From contig NZ_CP091881.1 of the NCBI RefSeq assembly GCF_022163125.1, forward strand, positions 2,046,001 through 2,110,000: a DNA stretch of 64,000 nucleotides. The letters are read 5' to 3'. A program made the position numbers and the translations under genes. The notes below the pieces were generated by a model, which was given only the letters and a program-made list of their open reading frames with translations, was not told where the DNA came from and did no database searches. Position 1 is the stretch's first letter. Every line of letters begins with the position of its first letter. Of the stretch, positions 16,867 through 25,289 are shown one piece after another. This stretch comes from Paenibacillus sp. HWE-109. Lineage in GTDB: Bacteria > Bacillota > Bacilli > Paenibacillales > NBRC-103111.

Positions 16867-18639
16867 TTAGCTGGTCTTCTGGCTGAATTGATTGGCATAC
16901 AAGTCGTAGTAATGCCCTTCCTGAGCCAATAATTCATCATGGGTGCCGCGCTCTACGATTTCTCCGCCTCGGATGACCAGAATCGCACTAGCTTCGCGTA
17001 TTGTGCTGAGGCGGTGGGCGATGACGAAGCTCGTTCGCCCTTTCATTAGAAGGCTCATCGCCTGTTGGATGTGCAGTTCCGTGCGCGTATCGACAGCGCT
17101 TGTCGCTTCGTCGAGAACAAGTATCGCGGGATCGGCGAGAATCGCCCTCGCGATCGTTAACAGCTGCCGCTGGCCTTGACTAAGGTTGCCGCCATCAGCG
17201 GTCAACTTCGTGTCAAAGCCGTTAGGCAGCTTGCTGATGAACCCGTCCGCGTTGGCCAGTTTCGCGGCGGCCTCGACTTCTTCGTCCGTCGCGTCGAGCC
17301 GGCCGAAACGGATATTTTCTCGGACGGTATCCGAGAACAAGTAGACATCCTGCAGCACAATGCCCAGACGGCTGCGGAGGCTGTCCTTGTTGAGATCGCG
17401 AATGTCGCGGCCATCGATCGTAATGCTTCCCGCGTTGATGTCATAGAAGCGCGTCAATAAGTTGATGATCGTCGTTTTGCCGGCGCCAGTCGGCCCGACT
17501 AGAGCGATCAAATCGCCTGGTTGAGCTGTGAAGGAAATCGCCTTCAGTGTGGGCACTTCATCCGTGTAGCGAAACGAAACGTTCTGAAAAATGACTTCAC
17601 CTTTCACATCGCTTAACAAGGCCGCACCAGAATCTGCTTCATATTCCGTTGGGTTATCCATGACCTCAAATACGCGTTCCGCTCCGGCAACGCCGGCTTG
17701 AATCATATTATACTGATTTGCCAAATCATTGATTGGACGGCTGAATTGTTTGGAATAATTCAAAAAACTAATAATAACGCCGACCATCGTCCAGCCTTGC
17801 AGAACCATCCAACCACCGACAGCAGCCAAGAGTATGAAGCTGAAATGATTAATCATATTCATGCTTGGCCCCATCATGCCGGAAAGCTGCTGCGCACCTG
17901 TGCCAGCAACGCGCAATTGCTCATTGATCGTATGGAGCTGCTCGACCGAAGCGGCTTCGCGGCGGAATGTTTTGACCACCTTTTGCCCGGAAATGGTTTC
18001 CTCGATTAAGCCGTTGAGCTGACCAAGCCGCTGCTGCTGCTCTTTGAACAATCGCTGTGTGCGTTTCGTAATTTGCCTAGTAGTGAATAGGACGATTGGA
18101 ACAGTCATCAGGGATATCAGAGTTAGCCAGATGTTCAAAGTAAGCATCATCACGAAAGAGCCTGCAATGGTAATGATGCTGGTAATGATTTGTGTGACAT
18201 TCTGACTGAGAGTTGTTGAGACATTATCCACGTCATTGGTTGTACGGCTCATTAGCTCCCCATGAGAGGTCTGATCAAAGTAGCTTACTGGAAGTTGGTG
18301 CAAATGTTGAAAAAGATCCTGTCGCATCTCCCAAACCGTTCGTTGCGAAACACCAGCCATGACATAAGATTGAATCCATGAAGCGGCTCCAATCATCAAA
18401 TAACTGCCAAGCAGCAGGAAACAAAGACGGACTAGTCCGTCTGCATTCCTCGGGAGAATGTAATCGTCGATGGCTACGCCGATTAGATAAGGACCGAGCA
18501 GGGCGAGGCCGCTGCCAAGAATCGTGAGAACAGCAACTGTGACTATTCCAGCACGTTGATGCCGGAGATATCCCCACATACGGAGAAGAGTAGCGCCTGT
18601 ATGCTTGGCGCGCGGTTTGCGCGCAGGTTTATTAGCCAT
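16867..18639 (-). CDS. ABC exporter half, subunit with consensus Walker B (heterodimer partner)
   Basis: 590 residues when started at the ATG at 18637-18639, which follows AAAGGAG; the longer frame has no binding site. Six membrane helices (about 20-330) precede a nucleotide-binding domain with GPTGAGKTT, Walker B ILVLDEATSAVD and switch His in VIAHRLS. The signature is LSQGQ instead of LSGGQ. Together with the gene upstream this forms a heterodimeric multidrug-type exporter in the YheI/YheH (BmrCD) or YfiBC manner. The start overlaps the stop of the upstream subunit gene by eight bases, so both halves are made in equal amounts. Confidence 0.93.
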   Translation of the reverse strand: MANKPARKPRAKHTGATLLRMWGYLRHQRAGIVTVAVLTILGSGLALLGPYLIGVAIDDYILPRNADGLVRLCFLLLGSYLMIGAASWIQSYVMAGVSQRTVWEMRQDLFQHLHQLPVSYFDQTSHGELMSRTTNDVDNVSTTLSQNVTQIITSIITIAGSFVMMLTLNIWLTLISLMTVPIVLFTTRQITKRTQRLFKEQQQRLGQLNGLIEETISGQKVVKTFRREAASVEQLHTINEQLRVAGTGAQQLSGMMGPSMNMINHFSFILLAAVGGWMVLQGWTMVGVIISFLNYSKQFSRPINDLANQYNMIQAGVAGAERVFEVMDNPTEYEADSGAALLSDVKGEVIFQNVSFRYTDEVPTLKAISFTAQPGDLIALVGPTGAGKTTIINLLTRFYDINAGSITIDGRDIRDLNKDSLRSRLGIVLQDVYLFSDTVRENIRFGRLDATDEEVEAAAKLANADGFISKLPNGFDTKLTADGGNLSQGQRQLLTIARAILADPAILVLDEATSAVDTRTELHIQQAMSLLMKGRTSFVIAHRLSTIREASAILVIRGGEIVERGTHDELLAQEGHYYDLYANQFSQKTS

Positions 18640-20389
18640 GAAGGGCAGTCTCCTTTCTCTGTTGGGAACGATAAATATCTTGGTAGATCGGGCTTGATGC
18701 CAGGAGCTCGTCATGCGTGCCTTGGGCTGCGATGCGTCCTTCATCAAAAACAAGAATTTGATCAGCGTGCATGACCGACGAGATGCGTTGGGCGATGATG
18801 ATTCTTGTGCTGCCTGCCATTAAATGCGCAAGAGATCGCTGAATGCGCCTTTCAGTACCAAGGTCAATTGCGCTGGTACTGTCATCAAGCACTAGAAGTG
18901 GAGAACGCATCAACAAAGCTCGTGCGATAGCGATACGCTGTTTTTGCCCTCCGGAGAGATTGACACCGCGTTGTCCGAGCATTGCTTCATAACCTTCAGG
19001 CAGCTTGCGAATAAACTCATCGGCTTCTGCTGCTTGTGCGGCTGTTGCAACTTCCTCCTCAGAAGCGTTCGGCTTCCCGAATCGAATGTTGTCCCGAATC
19101 GTCCCACTAAACAAAATCGACTGTTGAAGCACGATGCCGATTTGACTGCGCAGCTGCTCAACGGGCATATCACGCACATCTATGCCATTAAGGAGAATAC
19201 GCCCCTTGGTTGTGTCATAAAGTCGAGGAATTAAACTGACAAGTGTTGATTTCCCAGAACCCGTCGCTCCCAAAATACCAATGGTTTGACCAGGCAATGC
19301 TTTAAATGAGATGTCTTGAAGAACGGGTTGGTGCGGTACAGCATCGTAAGCGAAAGAAACATGTTCAAATTCCAGTTCGCAGCCTAGTGAAGCAGAGGCC
19401 GAGACTTGGTTATGTTTATTTCCGTCATGAACAGGTTCATTCATATCCGGTGCTGTTTCTAGTACTTCACAGATCCGCTCAGCCGAGACTTGAGCACGTG
19501 AAATGACCATAAGCGTATTGCTGATCGAGACCAAAGAATATAAAACTTGCGTGATATAGATGATGAATGCGGCTAAGTCACCTATGGCCATCTCCCCATG
19601 CCACGTCTGACCGGCACCGAACCAGATTACAGCGACAATGCTGATATTCAAAATTAGTGTCATTAAAGGACCGCTTGTGGCGAGCGCCCTAGCAGAACCA
19701 AGACTGGATTCCAACAAGGCAGTATTAGCTTTGGAGAAACGGCTTCGCTCGAAGGCTGCCCGAACGAAAGCTTTGATAACACGAATACCTGTCGTACTTT
19801 CTTGCATCACTGTGTTCACTTTGTCCAAACGCTGCTGCATCTTGCGAAACAGAGGTGTAGAACGCTTCATCAGCACAAACAGAATGACGAATTGAACGGG
19901 AATAACTAGGAGCAGAATCAAGGACAGCTTGGGAGAAATGACGATAGACATTAGGATACTGCCAATAAGTAGAGAGAATTCCCTCGTAAATTGACGCAGC
20001 AGCATGAGCAGTAAATTGAGCATTTGCATCACATCGCCAGTTAGGCGGGTTATTAATGATCCAGTTGAGAATGTGTCCAGTTGGCGGAAGGAGAACGTTT
20101 GGACTTTCTGGAAAATGCTTAGCCGGAGATCAGAGCCGAAGTTTTGCGCCGCTTTGACTGTGAAATATGTACAGCCGACGCCACCTACTAGTCCAACAAG
20201 GGCGACGCCAAGCATCTGAAGGCCTGTCGACCATACGAATGCCAAATTTCCTTGGCTAACTCCTTGATTCACGATTGCTGCCATCAGCCGAGGCTGCGTC
20301 AGATCCATGCAGACTTCCATAATCATCAAAAGTGGAGCCATCAGGGTGATCAGCCAGTAAGGTTTAACAAATGATTTTAGTTTCCACAT
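18632..20389 (-). CDS. ABC exporter half, subunit with degenerate ATP site (heterodimer partner)
   Basis: 585 residues: membrane domain (about 15-320) and nucleotide-binding domain with GATGSGKST and a normal LSGGQKQR. Two catalytic positions are altered: Walker B reads LLVLDDSTSAID (Asp for the catalytic Glu) and the switch His is Gln in IIIAQRIS. Such changes mark the non-hydrolysing site of heterodimeric exporters. The degenerate site is completed by the LSQGQ signature of the partner, and the active site by the LSGGQ of this chain with the partner's DE and His. The gene sits 33 bp after marR and is preceded by AAAGGAAC. The substrate is unknown. Confidence 0.93.
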   Translation of the reverse strand: MWKLKSFVKPYWLITLMAPLLMIMEVCMDLTQPRLMAAIVNQGVSQGNLAFVWSTGLQMLGVALVGLVGGVGCTYFTVKAAQNFGSDLRLSIFQKVQTFSFRQLDTFSTGSLITRLTGDVMQMLNLLLMLLRQFTREFSLLIGSILMSIVISPKLSLILLLVIPVQFVILFVLMKRSTPLFRKMQQRLDKVNTVMQESTTGIRVIKAFVRAAFERSRFSKANTALLESSLGSARALATSGPLMTLILNISIVAVIWFGAGQTWHGEMAIGDLAAFIIYITQVLYSLVSISNTLMVISRAQVSAERICEVLETAPDMNEPVHDGNKHNQVSASASLGCELEFEHVSFAYDAVPHQPVLQDISFKALPGQTIGILGATGSGKSTLVSLIPRLYDTTKGRILLNGIDVRDMPVEQLRSQIGIVLQQSILFSGTIRDNIRFGKPNASEEEVATAAQAAEADEFIRKLPEGYEAMLGQRGVNLSGGQKQRIAIARALLMRSPLLVLDDSTSAIDLGTERRIQRSLAHLMAGSTRIIIAQRISSVMHADQILVFDEGRIAAQGTHDELLASSPIYQDIYRSQQRKETALHG

Positions 20390-20406
20390 CGAAAGAGTTC
20401 CTTTCT

Positions 20407-20426
20407 TTTGTTTGTCGGCTAACTAA
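20407..20426. promoter_or_regulatory. Second candidate MarR operator, between marR and the exporter genes
   Basis: TTTGTTTG-TCGG-CTAACTAA shares its core GTCGGCTAA and the right arm with the site in front of marR (20887-20906). It covers the marR stop codon. Functional role inferred from the match only. Confidence 0.45.
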
Positions 20427-20878
20427 TTTTGTGAATCTTTGAGACGCAAATTATCTTGCATTTGAAGCAGAAGTCGGCGAAATAATAGCAGCTCTTCAGG
20501 CAGAAAGTGGGCAAATGTTTGCTCATCCGTGGCCTGAATGGCTTCTTTGACATGTACGGTTACTTCCCGTCCTTTATCGGTTAAGTAAACGCGTGTGACA
20601 CGCTGATCATGCGGATCGGGTCGACGTTCGACTAATCCTGTCTTTTCCATTCGATCAACCATGACCGTCAGGGTAGCGGGTTTGTTGTGAATACGTGCAG
20701 CGAGCTCGCTTTGGCTTAGGCCGTCTTCAACGGACAAGCTTAGCAGAAGAGGCGGCTGCCCTGGATATACATCATAGGAATGAATAATTTGATCAATGGT
20801 TCGGCGGTGCATTTTCAGCAAATGGGACATCAGGTGTGTTAAGGGTTCATTTTGAGGTTGTTGGGACATGATAGGCAA
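20423..20878 (-). CDS. MarR-family transcriptional regulator of the exporter operon
   Basis: 151 residues with the winged-helix order of MarR: GLSQSELAARIHNKPATLTV (recognition helix), VDRMEKTGLVERRPDPHDQR as the wing with its conserved DxR pattern, and VYLTDKGREV. Dimeric MarR repressors leave DNA on binding small phenolic or drug-like ligands. The gene heads the exporter operon, has a good AAAGGAG, and its promoter is followed by a palindrome, so self-repression with induction by an exported compound is the expected circuit (inference). Confidence 0.9.
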   Translation of the reverse strand: MPIMSQQPQNEPLTHLMSHLLKMHRRTIDQIIHSYDVYPGQPPLLLSLSVEDGLSQSELAARIHNKPATLTVMVDRMEKTGLVERRPDPHDQRVTRVYLTDKGREVTVHVKEAIQATDEQTFAHFLPEELLLFRRLLLQMQDNLRLKDSQN

Positions 20879-20886
20879 CTCCTTTT

Positions 20887-20906
20887 TTAGTTAGTCGGCT
20901 AAATAA
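20887..20906. promoter_or_regulatory. Candidate MarR operator in front of marR
   Basis: TTAGTTAG-TCGG-CTAAATAA is an 8-bp inverted repeat with a single mismatch. It lies directly downstream of the marR -10 box, a typical repressor position. Confidence 0.6.
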
Positions 20907-20907
20907 T

Positions 20908-20936
20908 ATATTAGAGTGCTTGATGCATGCTGTCAA
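20908..20936 (-). promoter_or_regulatory. Sigma-A promoter of the marR-exporter operon
   Basis: On the minus strand TTGACA (20931-20936) and TAATAT (20908-20913) are 17 bp apart. This is a near-perfect vegetative promoter, which fits a gene set that is held back by a repressor. Confidence 0.8.
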
Positions 20937-21139
20937 TACAAGATTTATGTATGGTTTTCCAATGAAAATGATGAGGAAGAGCAGAGCGTTGTAAAATTTT
21001 ATTTTCAGAAAAGGCTAGCGTACAAGCAATGGGGACGGAAATTTCATTTACTAGTAATAGAGTTAGTTTAAGCAGGCATGGAGTGATATCCAAGAAGAGA
21101 ATAGGAGCTATTCCGTGAAGAAGAAAGGGGCTAGTTATT

Positions 21140-22558
21140 GTGAGCTTTTCAAAATATAGTAGGTTATCGTGCGGCTGCTCTACTAGTCATTGCTCCTGTT
21201 CAGGAAGTTTAAGTTGTGATGGCATCACGAAGAAAACAGGAGTGACTGGGCCAACTGGACCAACAGGGCCAATGGGTGCGACTGGGGCGACGGGGGCGAC
21301 AGGGGGGACGGGTGCAACGGGAGTAACAGGGGCGACGGGAGTGACGGGAGCGGCGGGTGCAACGGGAGTAACGGGAGTGACAGGAGTGACGGGAGCGACG
21401 GGAGCAACAGGGACGGCGGGAGTGACGGGTGCGACGGGAGCGACAGGGGCGACGGGTGCAACGGGAGTAGCAGGAGCTACGGGGGAAACGGGAGCGACAG
21501 GGGCGACGGGTGCAACGGGAGCGGCGGGTGCAACGGGAGTAACGGGAGCGACAGGGGCGACGGGAGCAACGGGAGTGACGGGGACGACAGGGGCGACGGG
21601 AGCGACAGGGGCGACGGGTGCTACGGGTGCAACGGGAGTGACGGGTGCAACGGGAGCGACAGGGGCGACGGGAGTGACGGGTGCAACGGGAGCGACAGGG
21701 ACGACGGGAGCAACAGGGGCAACGGGAGCAACGGGAGTAACGGGAGCGACAGGGGCGACGGGAGTAACGGGAGCGGCGGGTGCAACGGGAGTGACAGGGG
21801 CGACGGGAGTGACGGGTGCAACGGGAGCGACAGGGACGACGGGAGTGACGGGAGCGGGAGCAACAGGTGCAACGGGAGCAACGGGAGTGACGGGAGTGAC
21901 GGGAGCAACAGGGACGACGGGTGTAACGGGAGTAACGGGAGTAACGGGAGTGACAGGGGCGACGGGAGCGACAGGAACGGCGGGAGCAACAGGGACGACG
22001 GGTGTGACGGGGGCAACAGGAGCTACAGGTGCAACGGGAGCAACAGGAGCAACTGGAGAAACGGGGCCTAACTTTGCGGCTGTTGGATTTTCGGCTTTTT
22101 TGTCTAATCTTACCATTGCGACGAGCTCGCAGCTTTCGAATTGGTCAGTTGCGAATCCGTATTTTGGCAATGCCGCTTTTAATGCAGTGACAGGGAATTT
22201 CACCGTTCCAGTGACGGGAAGATATTCGATTTTAGCAACGGTCAACTATTCCACCACAACTGCTCTGACAGTAAATCTTGGTGCTGGAATCAATCCTTAC
22301 TTTGCTGTTCAAAGAACATCGCCAACTGCAACTAGTTTAATTAATGGACTTTTACCTATTCTCAATGTAAATATTGCGCTCTTATTGACTTTAAGGGCTG
22401 TTCTTGGAAATGGTGCTGTTACACTGGCAGGTGAGGTTACGCTCACAGCAGGTGATGTTATTGGACTTTTCTACGTTGCTAACGGTTTGACAATTTCGCT
22501 CAATGTGGGGAATGGTTCAACAAATGGCGTCGTATGGTCCATGCACGAGCTGACATAA
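21140..22558 (+). CDS. Collagen-like exosporium/spore-surface protein, BclA type
   Basis: 472 residues from a GTG start behind AAAGGGG. Residues 1-33 are Ser/Cys rich with five Cys (SCGCSTSHCSCSGSLSCDG). Residues 34-309 are 91 Gly-X-Thr triplets, broken once by a Gly-Ala dipeptide at 238-239. The rest (about 310-472) is a globular C1q/TNF-like domain as in the BclA C-terminus (FSAFLSNL, VTGRYSILATVNY, GDVIGLFY). BclA-like proteins trimerise and form hair-like filaments on spores. The leader known from BclA is not seen; the Cys cluster could attach it by disulfides instead (inference). It lies next to Ena-type appendage genes. Confidence 0.92.
   Translation: MSFSKYSRLSCGCSTSHCSCSGSLSCDGITKKTGVTGPTGPTGPMGATGATGATGGTGATGVTGATGVTGAAGATGVTGVTGVTGATGATGTAGVTGATGATGATGATGVAGATGETGATGATGATGAAGATGVTGATGATGATGVTGTTGATGATGATGATGATGVTGATGATGATGVTGATGATGTTGATGATGATGVTGATGATGVTGAAGATGVTGATGVTGATGATGTTGVTGAGATGATGATGVTGVTGATGTTGVTGVTGVTGVTGATGATGTAGATGTTGVTGATGATGATGATGATGETGPNFAAVGFSAFLSNLTIATSSQLSNWSVANPYFGNAAFNAVTGNFTVPVTGRYSILATVNYSTTTALTVNLGAGINPYFAVQRTSPTATSLINGLLPILNVNIALLLTLRAVLGNGAVTLAGEVTLTAGDVIGLFYVANGLTISLNVGNGSTNGVVWSMHELT
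21239..22069 (+). repeat. 9-bp coding repeat of the collagen domain
   Basis: About 830 bp of GGNNNNACN codon triplets, mostly GGGAGCGAC, GGGTGCAAC or GGGAGTGAC variants. The G-rich array leaves long open frames on the other strand (Pro-Val repeats), which are artefacts. Such arrays change length by slippage. Confidence 0.9.
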
Positions 22559-22701
22559 GTTGAAATAAATCTGAATTATGTATGACCATGTGATCAGTAA
22601 TTTCATTTAATAGAAGTGAGGTTCGAAAACGTGGTTTTACATGAGGAGGGAACGAGCTGCAAAATCGAACATGCAAGACGAAGAAGAAAATAATTGCCTT
22701 T

Positions 22702-23271
22702 ATGATCGTTCTGGAAGCAAAATCCTCCTGTAAACCTAAAAAGAAACGGAAATGCTGCTGCATCCCTAAGAAGAAGCGTTGCGAAAAACAGGAGCCAAGG
22801 AGACCCGTTTTTCCTGTATATCCGTGTCCTCCCAAACGGATGCACATAAAAAAACGAAATCGAAATTGCTATTTAAGTCCACCGTGCTTTAGACCCGTTG
22901 ATCCGGTCAATCCGGTTGATCCTGTCGATCCTGGGAAGTCTCAGATCAGCACGGTGGTGGATAAAGAATGCTGCGGCAATATAATGCTCCAAGGGAAGCA
23001 ACCTGGATTTATTATATGGGAGAATGATGTAGATGCAAATATGAGTGTTGTGCAAATCAGTATTTTCTCAAATTCAAATAGTTCAGAAGCACTGGAAGTA
23101 GAAGTTGAAGGGGAAACGAGGAAAACCATGTTCGTTCCACCCGGCAGTACAACCAATTTGATCGGAAAAGGCATTACTTCCGTAAAAATTGTTACACAAG
23201 GTAATGAATTGTCTTATGTGGAAGGAAAATACGTGATTTCAACGACATTGCAAATAATAAAAAATGGCTAG
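22702..23271 (+). CDS. Lys/Cys-rich spore-surface protein with Ena-like C-terminal domain
   Basis: The first 50 residues are packed with Lys and Cys (KPKKKRKCCCIPKKKRCEKQ), followed by a Pro-Val-Asp linker (PVDPVNPVDPVDPG) and a beta-rich domain (about 80-189) starting with VVDKECCGNIML. The double Cys followed by a sandwich-like beta pattern resembles the DUF3992/Ena fold, though the late GEFC is missing. It may be a minor or terminal appendage subunit like Ena1C, or a basal anchor (inference). The ATG at 22702 has no ribosome site; the frame stays open upstream, and GGAGGG at 22645-22650 is well placed for a CTG start at 22657. It converges with the Ena-type genes. Confidence 0.6.
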   Translation: MIVLEAKSSCKPKKKRKCCCIPKKKRCEKQEPRRPVFPVYPCPPKRMHIKKRNRNCYLSPPCFRPVDPVNPVDPVDPGKSQISTVVDKECCGNIMLQGKQPGFIIWENDVDANMSVVQISIFSNSNSSEALEVEVEGETRKTMFVPPGSTTNLIGKGITSVKIVTQGNELSYVEGKYVISTTLQIIKNG

Positions 23272-23318
23272 CCAATTCTTAATAAATCATAGAAATGTCT
23301 AGCTTTTAGACTCTGTAG

Positions 23319-23660
23319 TTATAGGTTGTAACGTACTGTGATGCAGAATTCACCCTGTGCCGCAGCTGTTGTTGTAACAGAAATTGTATTGAATCTTGCA
23401 ACGCTAAAAGATGAACTTCCGCCTGCAGGAATGGTTATTGTTTGAATCGGAGCTACGACACCTGATCTTAGGAAATTGACAGTGATCGTTCCTGTACCTA
23501 TTTCAGATTTTACATAACCAGTGCCTGTGATTATCTGAGAAATGTTATCAGTAAAGAGTGTTTGGGTACCAGCAGCAACCAATTGCCAATTCGTACAAAC
23601 TTTATCTTGTACAATAATTTTTTCCGTGCAACAACTCAGGTCTGTAGCTGTATGACACAT
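23319..23660 (-). CDS. Ena-type endospore appendage subunit (DUF3992)
   Basis: 113 residues. An N-terminal connector with C10-C11 (LSCC) leads to IIVQDKVCTNW (Cys22), a beta-sandwich, and the end GEFCITVRYNL (Cys106). In the S-type endospore appendages of Bacillus cereus the major subunits have this layout, and the paired connector cysteines bond to earlier subunits at the two body cysteines, making very stable fibres. A perfect AGGAGGG precedes the ATG. It lies 27 bp behind a paralogue, so the two form an operon. Only a small hairpin (23297-23311) separates it from the converging gene. Confidence 0.82.
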   Translation of the reverse strand: MCHTATDLSCCTEKIIVQDKVCTNWQLVAAGTQTLFTDNISQIITGTGYVKSEIGTGTITVNFLRSGVVAPIQTITIPAGGSSSFSVARFNTISVTTTAAAQGEFCITVRYNL

Positions 23661-23687
23661 AAGCGAATTTCCCTCCTAATTGGCTTA

Positions 23688-24059
23688 TTATTGGATTGGG
23701 TAACGAGTTGTAATACAGAACTCTCCTTGATATGTGCCAGCAGTTGCTGCCGGGAGTGTGATCTGAATAACACTGAATCTTCGGTAAGTAAAAGCGAGAC
23801 TAGTGCCAGGTGCAAGAGTAAGGGTGGCATTGATCGGATTACCCGCGCTATCCAGGAAATCAAGTGTAATACTTGCTGGTCCTACGTCGTACTGCAAATA
23901 TCCGGTTCCCACAATATTCTGATTCAAGTTATTAGTGAAGGCGACTATGAGTATATCTGCAGCAACAACGGTACCGCTCCAAGGTGTACAAACCTTATCT
24001 TGGACGTAATTTTTATCTGAGCAACAAGTCAAAGCGCTTGAAGTTGAATTACAAGCCAT
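23688..24059 (-). CDS. Ena-type endospore appendage subunit (DUF3992), first gene of the pair
   Basis: 123 residues. It has the same layout as its neighbour: connector C12-C13 (LTCC), YVQDKVCTPW (Cys24), a beta-sandwich, and GEFCITTRYPIQ (Cys115). All four cysteines used for inter-subunit disulfides in the known fibres are kept. AGGAGGT sits 8 bp before the ATG. Upstream (24060-24290) no convincing promoter was found; CATTAAATA near 24100 on the minus strand is only close to a sigma-K -10. The pair likely co-polymerises like Ena1A and Ena1B (inference). Confidence 0.82.
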   Translation of the reverse strand: MACNSTSSALTCCSDKNYVQDKVCTPWSGTVVAADILIVAFTNNLNQNIVGTGYLQYDVGPASITLDFLDSAGNPINATLTLAPGTSLAFTYRRFSVIQITLPAATAGTYQGEFCITTRYPIQ

Positions 24060-24290
24060 TGCAAATACCTCCTATTGTTAGTTTCTAAACTATTTAATGC
24101 AGGCAGCAACCTGCTCGCTTGGACAAACGCCTGATATTTATATTTTTTTAAGTTTGTTGGCTGGGATTTTTGTTGTCTGAACGCGTACATATAGAAAAAT
24201 TCAACTAAAAGTCATAGATTATGTAACACCTAATTACTTTGTTTTAGGTATATACTAGATAGTAGTCATGTCATTTAACGTGGAGAACGC

Positions 24291-25289
24291 ATGAAAAAAT
24301 TGATCGTTATTGCCATCATTCTCAGCAGCTGCTTTACGCTGGCCTATTCTCTGTATTATTTGCTAATGATTTTGCAAAGCGAATCGGGCATGATGTCAGC
24401 GGTAAAACCATTGCCTAACGAACACTCGGACCGCGTCGTTATTATTTCGCAAGAGCAGGGTAGTTTCATGATGAATGACGTTCAAAAAGGTGCGCGTGAT
24501 GCCGCTGAAACGAATCTAATGTTGATTGATTTTTGGGGCGTATATCGATCGAATGTTGAAGAGTTAATCAAGCAGCTTGACATTGCAATCGCTTCCAAAG
24601 TGAGCGGGATTATCGTCGAAGGCTTGGATCATCCAGAGTTCGATCGCATGGTGAAGAAAGCGACCGCCAAAGGGATACCGGTGATTACGATTAATTCCGA
24701 TGCGCCAAGCAGCCTGCGCAAAACGTATATTGGTTCAGACCATTATCAGGAAGGTATTCTGATAGGAGAGCATATTGCTGCCAAACTGAAAGGCCAGGGA
24801 ATAGTCGGGGTGATCCGTAATATGACAACGCCAACTATGGATGATATGCGATTGAAGGGTTTGGGTGAAGTATTCAGTAAATATGAAGGAATTCAGATGG
24901 TATTTGCCGCTGATGACCATGAAATTACACAGCCTAATATGCAAACGTACGATATCTTAAATCATTATCCCAAGGTTAGTGCCTTTATTGGATTGCCCAC
25001 AGAATCTGGAAACAGTATTGTGCAAGCGGCGCATGCGCGTTCTCAGACCAAACAATATCAGATCTTTCTTTTTGATGATTCTCCGCAAACGAGGTTGCTG
25101 CTCAGGAATGGCCAAATTCAGGCAGGGCTTTCTCAACACTATGAAGAAATGGGGAGTTTAAGTGTCAAACTGATGAGACGATGGCTGGATGCTGCTGAAC
25201 TTCCTCTGAATAGCAGTTATTTCACGACGATCAGTGTGGTTACATCCGCCAGTGAAAAGGAGTCAGCCCTTGAAAACCATACGCAGTAA
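24291..25289 (+). CDS. Membrane-anchored sugar-binding sensor protein (XylFII-like)
   Basis: 332 residues. An uncleaved-looking N-terminal hydrophobic anchor (5-30, no lipobox) precedes a periplasmic-binding type I fold of the ribose/xylose class: RVVIISQEQGSFMMNDVQKG, VSGIIVEGLDHPEF, TINSDAP, IGLPTESG, LFDDSPQTRLLLRNGQIQAG. It is followed by a LytS/YesM kinase whose start overlaps its end, and by a YesN regulator. In the clostridial XylFII-LytS-YesN system such an anchored binding protein presents xylose to the kinase. The same job is inferred here. GGAG at 24281-24284 precedes the ATG. Confidence 0.85.
   Translation: MKKLIVIAIILSSCFTLAYSLYYLLMILQSESGMMSAVKPLPNEHSDRVVIISQEQGSFMMNDVQKGARDAAETNLMLIDFWGVYRSNVEELIKQLDIAIASKVSGIIVEGLDHPEFDRMVKKATAKGIPVITINSDAPSSLRKTYIGSDHYQEGILIGEHIAAKLKGQGIVGVIRNMTTPTMDDMRLKGLGEVFSKYEGIQMVFAADDHEITQPNMQTYDILNHYPKVSAFIGLPTESGNSIVQAAHARSQTKQYQIFLFDDSPQTRLLLRNGQIQAGLSQHYEEMGSLSVKLMRRWLDAAELPLNSSYFTTISVVTSASEKESALENHTQ

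Noticed and set aside
21187..22245. Long Pro-Val-rich open frames on the minus strand
   Set aside because: They are the mirror of the collagen codon repeat; no ribosome site, no domain, and low-complexity only.
24060..24110. Sigma-K promoter before the Ena-type genes
   Set aside because: The -10 has one mismatch and no AC element lies at the needed distance, so it is not listed as a feature.
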